Virus record (IMG/VR): IMGVR_UViG_3300024343_000998
Coordinates: 1 to 28,235 of that record
DNA length: 28,235 nt
DNA from: a virus
Direction: 5' to 3' (one strand)
Positions 1-5,653 of the stretch are shown one piece after another. The position numbers and the translations under genes are program-made. Positions within the stretch are counted from its first letter, which is position 1. Each line of letters begins with the position of its first letter. A model generated the notes under the pieces. It did no database searches and had not been told where the DNA came from. It saw only the letters and a program-made list of their open reading frames with translations.

Positions 1-142
1 ATCCGTATTGTTTAGTAGTAATAGCGTATATGATCCATAGGAACTCATTGAATAGTAATAGTAGCCAAGCCCATACTGTCTTCCGCCCCACAAAATATAT
101 GCCTGTGACACCAATTGCTGCTAATACATATGACCAATACAC
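1..142 (-). CDS. small membrane protein, 3' end cut by window edge
   Basis: A GTG start at 142 shares one base with the TAG stop of the upstream gene (TAGTG), the same stop/start overlap used through most of the window. The visible 47 residues have two hydrophobic stretches (about 3-17 and 26-40), separated by a short Gly-Arg-Lys turn, so this is probably a two-helix inner-membrane protein. Small proteins of this design are common in actinophages, but I cannot assign a function. The frame runs off the left edge. Confidence 0.65.
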   Translation of the reverse strand, partial: MYWSYVLAAIGVTGIYFVGRKTVWAWLLLLFNEFLWIIYAITTKQYG

Positions 143-384
143 TACATCCACCTTTGTCTATAAACCCTAGTATCTGCTACTATGTCTTTAATTATTTCAT
201 TTTGATCTGTTGATACAGGAATGACAGATGCTGTATTTGCCAAAGCCCCAGTCTTTCTAGCTTTTATCCTAGGTTTAGCCACATTATATACAGGTATCTT
301 TTCAGGCCATAGGCCTGCCGCCTTCATTTCTCTTTCCCATTTTGCCAACTCTTGGTTGGTTGGGAACTCATTCTTCTTCTTCAT
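142..384 (-). CDS. hypothetical 80-residue protein
   Basis: An 80-residue Lys- and Ala-rich soluble protein with a charged N-terminus (MKKKNEF) and a WEREMKAAGLWPEKIP segment. I do not recognise a family. It has its own promoter, with TATAAT exactly six bases before the ATG, which predicts a leaderless mRNA. Its TAG stop overlaps the GTG of the next gene, so the two are probably translationally coupled. Confidence 0.7.
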   Translation of the reverse strand: MKKKNEFPTNQELAKWEREMKAAGLWPEKIPVYNVAKPRIKARKTGALANTASVIPVSTDQNEIIKDIVADTRVYRQRWM

Positions 385-390
385 ATAGTT

Positions 391-420
391 ATTATACTAT
401 ATTGATATAATTCTAGTCAA
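391..420 (-). promoter_or_regulatory. sigma70-type promoter for the gene at 142-384
   Basis: On the minus strand, TTGACT (415-420) and TATAAT (391-396) are separated by 18 bases. The ATG begins six bases after the -10, so the transcript would start at or next to the start codon. The -35 lies inside the recurring 9-mer TAGTTGACT. Confidence 0.75.
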
Positions 421-425
421 CTACT

Positions 426-551
426 TTAGCAACTATGTGTTAATCCACATACAGTGCATTTACTGTCTACGACAACGCAATCATCACACCAATCTGTGAT
501 CGCTTTATCTTCTAGCTCTATATATGCTTCAAGGTTATCTAGTATGCCCAT
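426..551 (-). CDS. 41-residue Cys-rich (zinc-binding type) protein
   Basis: The ATG at 551 overlaps the TAA of the upstream micro-ORF (TAATG). The 41 residues have an acidic N-terminal half and a C-terminal Cys cluster (WCDDC, then CTVC and a final C), the usual layout of a one-ribbon zinc protein. Function unknown. It is one of many tiny Cys-pair proteins in this window. Confidence 0.6.
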   Translation of the reverse strand: MGILDNLEAYIELEDKAITDWCDDCVVVDSKCTVCGLTHSC

Positions 552-646
552 TATCGTCTCTTTCTTGATCTATGATGCTGTATGTTTATATAAGCATTGA
601 CCCATACGCCAATAAGGATAAGTAGGTCTATTAGTGTATGTAGCAA
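551..646 (-). CDS. possible 31-residue membrane micro-protein, TTG start
   Basis: A TTG codon follows directly, in the same frame, after the TAA of the gene at 647-880, with AAAGG eight bases upstream. The product would be one hydrophobic helix (about residues 4-20) followed by a basic tail ending RSRKRR. Its TAA overlaps the ATG of the next gene (TAATG), which supports it being translated. Stop-codon readthrough of the upstream gene would give the same peptide as a C-terminal extension. No function can be assigned. Confidence 0.45.
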   Translation of the reverse strand: MLHTLIDLLILIGVWVNAYINIQHHRSRKRR

Positions 647-880
647 TTAGTCTACCTTTGGTTTAAATACACCATTCCAGGAAGTTTCTGGTTCTTCTGG
701 TAGTCCCGTCGCTTTATTAATTGGGACACAATTAGGGACTCTCTTTCCACCCTTGTCCTTCATACCAACCTGCTTATATCCTGCCCAGCAAGCCTTCTCA
801 AGGTTATTCCATTTGTCTACATGCTCATCATCTGAGATGTAAGCCTTTGATATCTCTTCATCTAAAGGTAAATCAGTCAT
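647..880 (-). CDS. small phage protein with CWAGYKQVG / VPNCVP motif
   Basis: The ATG at 880 is preferred because it overlaps the stop of the upstream gene; an in-frame extension to 904 runs inside that gene. The product is 77 residues: an acidic N-terminus, then CWAGYKQVGMKDKGGKRVPN and CVP. This Cys-x(n)-KGG-x-x-VPNCVP pattern recurs in small proteins and in the ends of structural proteins of many aquatic phages. No enzymatic role is apparent. Confidence 0.7.
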   Translation of the reverse strand: MTDLPLDEEISKAYISDDEHVDKWNNLEKACWAGYKQVGMKDKGGKRVPNCVPINKATGLPEEPETSWNGVFKPKVD

Positions 881-1067
881 TTCTTTTCTCCATCTTCTTG
901 CCAATCAATTCGGCTTTCTTCCTTACCTTCTCGGCTGATGCTATAGTGTGCTCTATAGAAGCTTGAAAGGATTTGCACATCTTGCATAGATCAAGCATAT
1001 CAGGGTATTTAGCCCACTCTGCTCTATTTGTCTCTATTGAACATGTCTTGCACATTGGAGTTGACAT
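873..1067 (-). CDS. 64-residue protein with two CxxC pairs
   Basis: Starts MSTPMCKTCS and has a second pair, CKMC, at about residues 28-31, then a Lys/Ala-rich helix likely to form a coiled coil. The two CxxC pairs are spaced as in a treble-clef or zinc-ribbon site. It is the first gene after the oxygenase at 1119-1640 and overlaps the start of the next gene by eight bases. Function unknown. Confidence 0.65.
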   Translation of the reverse strand: MSTPMCKTCSIETNRAEWAKYPDMLDLCKMCKSFQASIEHTIASAEKVRKKAELIGKKMEKRND

Positions 1068-1090
1068 TGTATTGCTCTCTACTAATAGGG

Positions 1091-1115
1091 ATTATACCCT
1101 TATAGTACTATTATA
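1091..1115 (-). promoter_or_regulatory. two tandem TATAAT boxes upstream of the gene at 873-1067
   Basis: Minus-strand TATAAT occurs at 1091-1096 and again at 1110-1115 in the gap before the ATG at 1067. Neither has a convincing -35 or a TGN extension. Unlike most promoters here, they would leave a short leader of about 20 or 40 bases. Confidence 0.4.
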
Positions 1116-1118
1116 CAC

Positions 1119-1640
1119 CTATTGCTTTACATCAAAGAAAAGGATGATATTTGCTCTCTCCCCGCCCAAAACCTTATTGACTGAATGGGGATAGTTCTCA
1201 TCACCCTTAAAATAAACTAATGTGCCCTCATCAGGCTTGTATGCAGTTGGAGTGTTTTCATCATAGAAGCAGATTTCTCCACCATCGTAATCATCAGTTA
1301 GATAAAGTAAAGCTGAGTATCCTATGACTCCATATCCATCTACACCGCCATATGCATCAGTATGGTAGCCAAGCTCTTCACCTTCACGCAATACCTGATA
1401 TAGGACTCTGTTGATTGAGATTTGATCCTCTGGGAAGCCAAACTCTCTCTGAATTGCCTCTACGATTAATTTAACATCAAAATAGAATGTTGCATCAGGA
1501 TCATTAATGAATTGCTCAAAAGGATATAATTGCTTACTAAGTAGACCCATAGGGTTAACCTGTACCTTTGATCTTAAAAAGGCATGAAGGTCTTTGGCTG
1601 ATTGTTTTGAAATAAAGTTATCTACTACTGTAGGTTGCAT
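1119..1640 (-). CDS. 2OG-Fe(II) dioxygenase, prolyl-4-hydroxylase-like fold
   Basis: A 173-residue double-stranded beta-helix protein. The iron ligands are visible as H93-T-D95 (YHTDAYGG) and H152 (YPHSV), with R162 (GGERANIILFF) as the probable 2OG carboxylate anchor. The core also has the LLYLTDDYDGGEICF strand-turn typical of P4Hc-type enzymes. Such enzymes use O2 and 2-oxoglutarate to hydroxylate proteins, nucleic acids or small molecules; the substrate is unknown. The start has an upstream AGGAAAG. One of four P4Hc-type and two JmjC/cupin-type enzymes in the window. Confidence 0.88.
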   Translation of the reverse strand: MQPTVVDNFISKQSAKDLHAFLRSKVQVNPMGLLSKQLYPFEQFINDPDATFYFDVKLIVEAIQREFGFPEDQISINRVLYQVLREGEELGYHTDAYGGVDGYGVIGYSALLYLTDDYDGGEICFYDENTPTAYKPDEGTLVYFKGDENYPHSVNKVLGGERANIILFFDVKQ

Positions 1641-1661
1641 TTACTTTCCTATTCATATAAG

Positions 1662-1676
1662 GTCAACGTAGTTGAC
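1662..1676. repeat. inverted repeat GTCAAC-GTA-GTTGAC
   Basis: A perfect 6-base inverted repeat with a 3-base centre lies between the genes at 1716 and 1640. It contains the recurring 9-mer TAGTTGACT at 1669-1677. Without a T tract it is a better operator candidate than terminator. A shorter relative, GTCAG-GTA-CTGAC, lies at 2212-2224. Confidence 0.5.
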
Positions 1677-1715
1677 TAATTGTGCTCTACCGCCGCCGAT
1701 TTCACTAATTGCGAT

Positions 1716-1826
1716 CTAATTCTTGTAATGTTTAGCATTAGCTTTAAGCATTGCAGTATAAGCTCTCTTGAACTTAAAATACTTGATTGGGTGTTTCCAT
1801 TTATTAATCACTTCTCTATTATACAT
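1716..1826 (-). CDS. 36-residue basic protein
   Basis: The ATG at 1826 is chosen because it overlaps the stop of the upstream gene; a longer in-frame reading to 1898 would run deep inside that gene. The product is very basic (many Lys, Arg and His) and probably helical. Function unknown. It is the last gene before the 1662-1676 inverted repeat. Confidence 0.5.
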   Translation of the reverse strand: MYNREVINKWKHPIKYFKFKRAYTAMLKANAKHYKN

Positions 1827-2094
1827 TAGATTCCTTTGCTTCACGAGCCCATTGATCTTCCCATAGGCCCATAAGCGATTCGTTGCCGATATCGTCAAAG
1901 TAGTATCTCTTGTTTATTGGATTAAAGGTCCATCCGTACCATTTATCGCCTTCCGACCAGGTTAGGTTGGTTGGGCTTTCATGTTCCATCCGCCACATTG
2001 TCTTATCTAAAGACTGATATAGCCTAACCTCATCAAAGATTGCATGCCTTAATGAATCCCATCTGAAAATACGATTTACTAACCAATTAATCAT
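1819..2094 (-). CDS. hypothetical 91-residue Trp-rich protein
   Basis: Start at the ATG (2094) that overlaps the TAA of the upstream gene; the extension to 2127 would lie inside that gene. The sequence has many Trp and Tyr (KWYGWTFNPINKRYYFDD), acidic and basic residues mixed, and no signal peptide or Cys pairs. I do not recognise a family. Position suggests a small accessory protein in the operon started by the promoter at 2198-2226. Confidence 0.65.
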   Translation of the reverse strand: MINWLVNRIFRWDSLRHAIFDEVRLYQSLDKTMWRMEHESPTNLTWSEGDKWYGWTFNPINKRYYFDDIGNESLMGLWEDQWAREAKESNV

Positions 2095-2191
2095 TATCTG
2101 GTTCCTTTTCCCATGTAAGCTTTCCATCTTTATATACTGGCCAATAACCTAATGACCGCCAGTCCATCTTCATAATCTTAGGCTCTCTCAT
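2087..2191 (-). CDS. 34-residue micro-protein with own promoter
   Basis: Starts MREPKIMKMDWRSLGYWPVY. The ATG lies six bases after a TATACT -10, predicting a leaderless mRNA, and the 3' end overlaps the next gene by eight bases. A strong promoter and coupling at both ends argue that this short frame is expressed. Function unknown. Confidence 0.6.
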   Translation of the reverse strand: MREPKIMKMDWRSLGYWPVYKDGKLTWEKEPDND

Positions 2192-2197
2192 ATAAAT

Positions 2198-2226
2198 AGT
2201 ATACTATATAAGTCAGGTACTGACAA
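2198..2226 (-). promoter_or_regulatory. promoter with inverted repeat over its -35
   Basis: Minus-strand TTGTCA (2221-2226), 17 bases, TATACT (2198-2203), then six bases to the ATG at 2191. An inverted repeat GTCAG-GTA-CTGAC (2212-2224) covers the -35 and the upstream part of the spacer, where a repressor could block polymerase. Confidence 0.7.
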
Positions 2227-2374
2227 TACCCTCTCTACCGCCGCACTTTTCGCACTTTTGATCATTTTGTTCGTGATACTGTATATGATAATCTCTTAAT
2301 TGATAGGTTACTGCACAATAGCATATAGGACAATTTGTGATCCATTCAGACTTATCTGACCACTCTCTAGCCAT
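2213..2374 (-). CDS. 53-residue zinc-ribbon-type protein
   Basis: An ATG at 2374 overlaps the previous gene by eight bases. Two Cys groups, CPICYC (residues 15-20) and CEKC (41-44), flank a Tyr/His/Gln-rich middle, the layout of a two-knuckle zinc ribbon. Its stop lies inside the promoter at 2198-2226. Function unknown. Confidence 0.6.
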   Translation of the reverse strand: MAREWSDKSEWITNCPICYCAVTYQLRDYHIQYHEQNDQKCEKCGGREGIVST

Positions 2375-2552
2375 TATCGTCCAAAGACTCTATCTGTGCA
2401 ACAGCCCAGTCTTCAAACATCTTTACTAAGTTTACGTTATATTCTTTTATCTCATCTGCTACCGCCATACATTCATTACATAATATAAATAGATCATTAT
2501 ATTTGTTTATATAAGGATACATTTCGCCTCTGTAATGGCATATATAGCACAT
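2367..2552 (-). CDS. 61-residue zinc-ribbon-type protein
   Basis: Begins MCYICHYRGE and has a second pair CNEC at about residues 25-28, followed by an acidic helical tail. The CxxC-x(n)-CxxC layout suggests one structural zinc. Two bases separate it from the upstream 44-residue gene, and it overlaps the downstream one. Function unknown. Confidence 0.65.
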   Translation of the reverse strand: MCYICHYRGEMYPYINKYNDLFILCNECMAVADEIKEYNVNLVKMFEDWAVAQIESLDDNG

Positions 2553-2554
2553 GT

Positions 2555-2689
2555 TTAGCTTACATAATAATTGCCCATATGCTTTTTACATACAGTTATT
2601 ATTGTTGCTCCTACTTGGTCCCAGTATAATCCTACTTCATTGCAGTAGTGACATTTGTCACTGTCTGGCTTATTAACGTCAATTATCAT
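2555..2689 (-). CDS. 44-residue Cys/His micro-protein
   Basis: The ATG at 2689 overlaps the end of the gene at 2679-2897 by 11 bases. CHYC at residues 13-16 and C34 with H37 form a plausible zinc site around a short beta hairpin (LYWDQVGATIITV). Both ends fit the tight operon. Function unknown. Confidence 0.55.
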   Translation of the reverse strand: MIIDVNKPDSDKCHYCNEVGLYWDQVGATIITVCKKHMGNYYVS

Positions 2690-2897
2690 ATCTATCTTTT
2701 ATCCTTCGCCATCTTCCCCATTGTGTTGGTACATCAAGTCCAATATACTCCTGACCTGTCTCTAAGTCAACGAGCAACCATTTCCCTGGAGCTTTTGTAT
2801 GTATAGTTAGGTTAACAGCTTCTTCAAATTCATGAACTTCTGCCCCTTGATACAGTTTAGGTAAGAAGGGGTATACGTTGTTCAATAGCTTTCTCAT
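2679..2897 (-). CDS. hypothetical 72-residue protein
   Basis: A soluble protein with KWLLVDLETGQEYIG and WGRWRRIKDRYDN at its C-terminus, suggesting a small beta-rich domain. No Cys pairs, unlike its neighbours. It follows a TATAAT (2906-2911) eight bases before the ATG and probably heads a four-gene unit running down to 2213. I do not recognise a family. Confidence 0.65.
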   Translation of the reverse strand: MRKLLNNVYPFLPKLYQGAEVHEFEEAVNLTIHTKAPGKWLLVDLETGQEYIGLDVPTQWGRWRRIKDRYDN

Positions 2898-2905
2898 ATA
2901 ATACT

Positions 2906-2911
2906 ATTATA
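2906..2911 (-). promoter_or_regulatory. possible -10 box for the gene at 2679-2897
   Basis: A minus-strand TATAAT ends eight bases before the ATG, close to but not exactly the six-base spacing seen at ten other genes. No clear -35 or TGN extension. Confidence 0.4.
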
Positions 2912-2917
2912 TCTTAT

Positions 2918-3058
2918 TTAAAATGCTAAATCTCTTGGGATCATTATTTCACAATTATCACAATAATCATAGGTTGATCCAGTGTAGGGGCATTGTCCTG
3001 CTTCAATTAAATTGTGTCCCTTAAAATAACATTTTATTCTATTTAAATAATGCTTCAT
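2918..3058 (-). CDS. 46-residue Cys-rich micro-protein
   Basis: The ATG at 3058 overlaps the TGA of the upstream gene (ATGA). The sequence has a basic N-terminus, then C12, C26 and CDNC (about residues 35-38), again a small zinc-site layout. It is the last member of the operon that carries AhpC, AhpD and the CDGSH protein. Function unknown. Confidence 0.55.
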   Translation of the reverse strand: MKHYLNRIKCYFKGHNLIEAGQCPYTGSTYDYCDNCEIMIPRDLAF

Positions 3059-3204
3059 GGAACAATCCTTTTAATTTCATAAAAACACTCAGGGCATTCG
3101 CCTATGTGTAACCATTTACCTGATTCTTGCACTACTAATTCTTTTAAACTACCCTTGACATTCTTTTTGCATATAACACAATATGCTTCAAGATGTATTG
3201 TCAT
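3055..3204 (-). CDS. 49-residue zinc-ribbon-type protein
   Basis: The ATG at 3204 overlaps the TGA of the CDGSH gene (ATGA) and its own TGA overlaps the next ATG. CVIC (residues 9-12) and CPEC (about 36-39) frame a short strand-rich middle with GKWLHIGE. A rubredoxin-like or zinc-ribbon fold is possible; which metal it binds cannot be read from sequence. It is directly coupled to the CDGSH protein. Confidence 0.6.
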   Translation of the reverse strand: MTIHLEAYCVICKKNVKGSLKELVVQESGKWLHIGECPECFYEIKRIVP

Positions 3205-3356
3205 CTCTTCCAGGAGCCGCTCTCGCTTGGGTCTGGGTCGGATGGGTGTTCTGATATAGGTTCGTCTGGTGGCCTGCCGTGTGAACCGTCACAGACGGGA
3301 TAAGAGGCAGATCTACCGCACTGACATATTACGACAGCGCCATATTCTGTAGGCAT
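3201..3356 (-). CDS. CDGSH-type iron-sulfur mini-protein
   Basis: A 51-residue protein from the ATG at 3356, which overlaps the AhpD stop (TAATG). Residues 11-26 read CQCGRSASYPVCDGSH, an exact match to the CDGSH signature C-x-C-x2-S-x3-P-x-C-D-G-S-H. In that family three Cys and one His bind a redox-active, labile [2Fe-2S] cluster. After the motif comes only a Pro/Asp/Ser-rich tail, with no membrane anchor or second motif, so this is near the minimum size for the fold. It sits between AhpD and a two-CxxC protein, so a role in electron transfer, peroxide or redox sensing, or Fe-S traffic is likely (inference). Confidence 0.85.
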   Translation of the reverse strand: MPTEYGAVVICQCGRSASYPVCDGSHGRPPDEPISEHPSDPDPSESGSWKR

Positions 3357-3868
3357 TATGCTGAAAGTATCTTTGATAAAGCATTAATTGTTGCAGAAAT
3401 TCTGCCAATATCTCTTAGCTGCTCTACTGTATATCCTTCTTCTTTAAGAGTTTCATAATGTGCTTTAACGCAGAAGTGGCATTTACCAATAATAGATGAT
3501 GCTAATGAGTATGCTTCAAATTTAGCTTTAGTTGTTCCGCCATGAGCTGAAATTGCATTCATTCTTAATTGTGCTGGCAAACCTTTTAGATTAGGGTCAT
3601 CAGCCATTTCAATAAATGGATACCATACATTGTTTTGTGCCATGATAGAACCAGCTGTAAGGGCCGCATTCTTTTCAACCTCATCGGTTGCGCTTGCAAC
3701 TATAAAAGTAAGAAGCTTAGCATTTCCTGTTGCAAATGCTGCTGCTATTGAAAGATATGTAGCATGCTCAGCATCAATAGTTGATCTATTAATAACTGCA
3801 TCAAGATTTAATTTGATGTCCTTTGCATACTCTGGAAGAGAATCCTTAAGCTGGTCTACCCATGACAT
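3356..3868 (-). CDS. ahpD: AhpD-like alkylhydroperoxidase / AhpC reductase
   Basis: A 170-residue, all-helical AhpD/CMD-type protein. The ATG at 3868 shares its A with the AhpC stop (TAATG); an in-frame extension to 3907 would run inside ahpC. The active site is visible as GKCHFCVKAH, a CxxC followed by His four residues after the second Cys, with the expected Glu (AKFEAYSLA) twelve residues before the first Cys. The His between the cysteines is at the first rather than the second x. In Mycobacterium tuberculosis, AhpD passes electrons from lipoamide to AhpC and has weak peroxidase activity. The adjacent ahpC makes that role likely here. Confidence 0.9.
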   Translation of the reverse strand: MSWVDQLKDSLPEYAKDIKLNLDAVINRSTIDAEHATYLSIAAAFATGNAKLLTFIVASATDEVEKNAALTAGSIMAQNNVWYPFIEMADDPNLKGLPAQLRMNAISAHGGTTKAKFEAYSLASSIIGKCHFCVKAHYETLKEEGYTVEQLRDIGRISATINALSKILSA

Positions 3869-4404
3869 TATAGAGTTTCTCCTCCGAGTGGTCTGTTGCA
3901 TGCACACAGTTCACCTGTTTGGAGTGCATCTAATACACGCAAAGCTTCATCAGCATTACGACCAACATCTAAATTGTTACATGTAACATGCTGAATAATG
4001 TTGTCTGGGTCTACAATAAATGTAGCACGATAAGTTACACCAGATGAGTGGTGAACTCCAAGATCATTAGCTAACTGATGTGCAGTGTCTGCAAATGACC
4101 ATGAGTTAGTTTTTTTAAGATCATCATGTGCATTTCTCCATGCGATCTTGCAAAATTCATTATCTACTGAGCCTGTAAGCAAAACAGTATCTCTATCATT
4201 AAAATCATTTACTAAGGCATCATATGCAACGATTTCTGTTGGGCATACAAATGTAAAGTCCTTTGGATAGAAAGCGATAATCTTCCATTTTCCTGGGAAT
4301 GAGTCTTGTGTGATTACTTCAAATGAGCTATCTTCATAAGATAATGCTCCTGGCTTAACGCCTGTTACGGCAAAATTGCCTAACTTTTCTCCTACTGTTT
4401 TCAT
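3868..4404 (-). CDS. ahpC: AhpC-type 2-Cys peroxiredoxin
   Basis: A 178-residue thioredoxin-fold peroxidase that reduces H2O2 and organic peroxides. The peroxidatic Cys is C54 in DFTFVCPTE, the supporting Arg is in VTYRATFIVDP, and the C-terminus has GELCACNR with C167 and C169. That double-Cys tail matches the C174/C176 arrangement of mycobacterial AhpC, which is reduced by AhpD. Next downstream and overlapping is ahpD, so the pair forms a complete two-protein system apart from the lipoamide electron donor. The ATG overlaps a 29-residue CxxC micro-ORF. Its phage setting is unusual. Confidence 0.95.
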   Translation of the reverse strand: MKTVGEKLGNFAVTGVKPGALSYEDSSFEVITQDSFPGKWKIIAFYPKDFTFVCPTEIVAYDALVNDFNDRDTVLLTGSVDNEFCKIAWRNAHDDLKKTNSWSFADTAHQLANDLGVHHSSGVTYRATFIVDPDNIIQHVTCNNLDVGRNADEALRVLDALQTGELCACNRPLGGETL

Positions 4405-4490
4405 ATTATTGTGCTATCCAATACTTTATCAACAGCATCATCTATTGTTGGATAATGCTCTTTGGTACAACTACCGCATTCTCTACACAC
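4401..4490 (-). CDS. possible 29-residue CxxC micro-protein, GTG start
   Basis: Begins GTG at 4490 just after the previous stop and ends in TGA overlapping the ahpC ATG (ATGA). The peptide starts MCRECGSC, with three Cys in seven residues, then an acidic helix. No strong ribosome site. The overlap with ahpC and the Cys cluster are the only support. If real, it could bind metal or act as a thiol partner of AhpC. Confidence 0.4.
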   Translation of the reverse strand: MCRECGSCTKEHYPTIDDAVDKVLDSTII

Positions 4491-4492
4491 GG

Positions 4493-4699
4493 CTAAACTT
4501 TCTTACGGCCCGTTTTCTTCGGTGGCTTTGGAACAAGACTTGTTTCTCTTCTTATTCCATGTCTATTTGTATCCACCTTTAAACCCTGTCTAGGGTATTT
4601 CTTTGGGGTTCTTTCGCTTGTAACAGCACCAGCAGGTGCACCAGCGTTAGCTGGTGGCACCATGCCAGTACCATCTTCTTTTTTAAAACTATTAGTCAT
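4493..4699 (-). CDS. 68-residue basic, low-complexity protein
   Basis: An N-terminal Gly/Ala/Pro-rich part (GMVPPANAGAPAGA) is followed by a strongly basic tail (PKPPKKTGRKKV). Probably disordered; a nucleic-acid-binding or virion-associated role is possible. The ATG at 4699 overlaps the previous gene by eight bases. No family recognised. Confidence 0.6.
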   Translation of the reverse strand: MTNSFKKEDGTGMVPPANAGAPAGAVTSERTPKKYPRQGLKVDTNRHGIRRETSLVPKPPKKTGRKKV

Positions 4700-4880
4700 T
4701 GTCGTCTTCTACTTCTCCGCTTGGGTTATATGTAGATTCGGAATCCCGATCTTGAATTCCACTAGAAGACATGCTATCTATGTCTCCACCAAATATATTT
4801 GGTATTACCATCATTGGTGTATTTGGGGATTCAATGTTTCCGTTGTTTCCACCCATACCGCAACCGCACATTACGCACAT
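4692..4880 (-). CDS. 62-residue protein with CxxCxC head and acidic tail
   Basis: Starts MCVMCGCGMGGNNG, three Cys in seven residues followed by a Gly/Asn linker, then a short hydrophobic patch (PMMVIPNIFGG) and an acidic Ser/Asp/Glu-rich tail. The ATG overlaps the upstream stop (TAATG). Metal binding at the N-terminus is plausible. Function unknown. Confidence 0.6.
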   Translation of the reverse strand: MCVMCGCGMGGNNGNIESPNTPMMVIPNIFGGDIDSMSSSGIQDRDSESTYNPSGEVEDDND

Positions 4881-5044
4881 TAGTTACAGTTCTCACAATT
4901 CTTAACAGCACATGGGGCATCGCCTCTTGTGTCTCTTGTGCACTCTACTTTTGTAGAAACTGCTGCTGCAACGTTAGCTGCTGCTGAAATTACTGCTGCT
5001 TCAAATGTTGGAGCAACAATCTCTTCCTTTTTAAATAGATCCAT
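4880..5044 (-). CDS. 54-residue Ala-rich protein with C-terminal Cys cluster
   Basis: Starts MDLFKKEEIVAPTFEAAVIS, then an Ala-rich helix, and ends with four Cys (VECTRD, APCAVKNCENCN). The last three form a C-x4-C-x2-C cluster. The ATG lies three bases after the upstream stop and its own stop overlaps the next ATG. Function unknown; the Cys cluster fits the redox/metal theme of this operon. Confidence 0.6.
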   Translation of the reverse strand: MDLFKKEEIVAPTFEAAVISAAANVAAAVSTKVECTRDTRGDAPCAVKNCENCN

Positions 5045-5046
5045 TC

Positions 5047-5205
5047 TTACTTTCCGCCTTGGTTTACGCCAGCGCTATCCTGTGTAGACTTATCTGTTGC
5101 AGCAAATGCTGAACCTGGATTGTCTGAGTAGTGTGCGTTTATATCGTTTGTTCCTGCTGGCTTTGCAGCTTCGAATCCGCCACCGTTAATTCCGTTTGTT
5201 GTCAT
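5047..5205 (-). CDS. 52-residue Gly/Asn-rich protein, first gene of the AhpC operon
   Basis: The ATG at 5205 has a clear AGGAG seven bases upstream. The sequence (MTTNGINGGGFEAAKPAGTN...) is small, polar and probably disordered. It is the first gene after the extended -10 promoter at 5261-5269 and begins a chain of coupled genes that includes ahpC, ahpD and the CDGSH gene. No family recognised. Confidence 0.65.
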   Translation of the reverse strand: MTTNGINGGGFEAAKPAGTNDINAHYSDNPGSAFAATDKSTQDSAGVNQGGK

Positions 5206-5230
5206 TTTATTACTCCTATAGGTTGTATTT

Positions 5231-5269
5231 AGATGGGTCTAGAAATCCATCTATCACTCTATTATAGCA
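5231..5269 (-). promoter_or_regulatory. extended -10 promoter and leader hairpin of the AhpC operon
   Basis: Minus-strand TGC-TATAAT (5261-5269) lacks a good -35. The leader of about 50 bases can form a hairpin with arms AGATGG and CCATCT (5231-5236 and 5247-5252), upstream of the AGGAG site. The 9-mer TAGTTGACT lies at 5281-5289, around the expected -35 position. Confidence 0.6.
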
Positions 5270-5279
5270 TTATTGTTAT

Positions 5280-5534
5280 TTAGTTGACTGGTACTTCTGG
5301 GACTTCTTCCCATGGAGTTGCTCTATGCATTCCAGAATACTTGCACGGGCAAGCAATTCTAAATGGGTTATCAAAGGGAAGCCTTGTCCTAATTATAACA
5401 ACAGTCATGCAGTCTGGACAAATAAACGTAGATTGCTTCCATGGGCCAGCAATAGGGTTATTTGCAGCAATTTCTGCTTTATGCTTTAGATCCAATTCGA
5501 CAGCAAGATTTTTTTGCTGCTCTAAGTCATTCAT
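5280..5534 (-). CDS. 84-residue protein with a C-terminal zinc-ribbon
   Basis: Residues 1-35 form a charged helix; then come CPDC (about 39-42) and CPC with a nearby His (about 62-70), a plausible zinc ribbon, and a Pro/Glu tail. The ATG overlaps the upstream TGA (ATGA). It ends the DUF2061 operon just before the AhpC operon promoter. No specific function. Confidence 0.65.
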   Translation of the reverse strand: MNDLEQQKNLAVELDLKHKAEIAANNPIAGPWKQSTFICPDCMTVVIIRTRLPFDNPFRIACPCKYSGMHRATPWEEVPEVPVN

Positions 5535-5650
5535 GATTTATATTTTTCATTCCAATGATGCTTACAGATCTCTATCATTTTAGACTCTGTAGTTGTTATA
5601 TACTTTGCTTCTTCTTTACAGTCTTTAATCTCACAGATGTGGTTTCCCAT
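5531..5650 (-). CDS. 39-residue Cys/His micro-protein
   Basis: A C-x4-C pair (CEIKDC, residues 6-11) and CKHHW near residue 30 suggest a single metal site. The ATG is three bases after the preceding stop and the TGA overlaps the next ATG. Function unknown. Confidence 0.55.
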   Translation of the reverse strand: MGNHICEIKDCKEEAKYITTTESKMIEICKHHWNEKYKS

Positions 5651-5653
5651 TAA

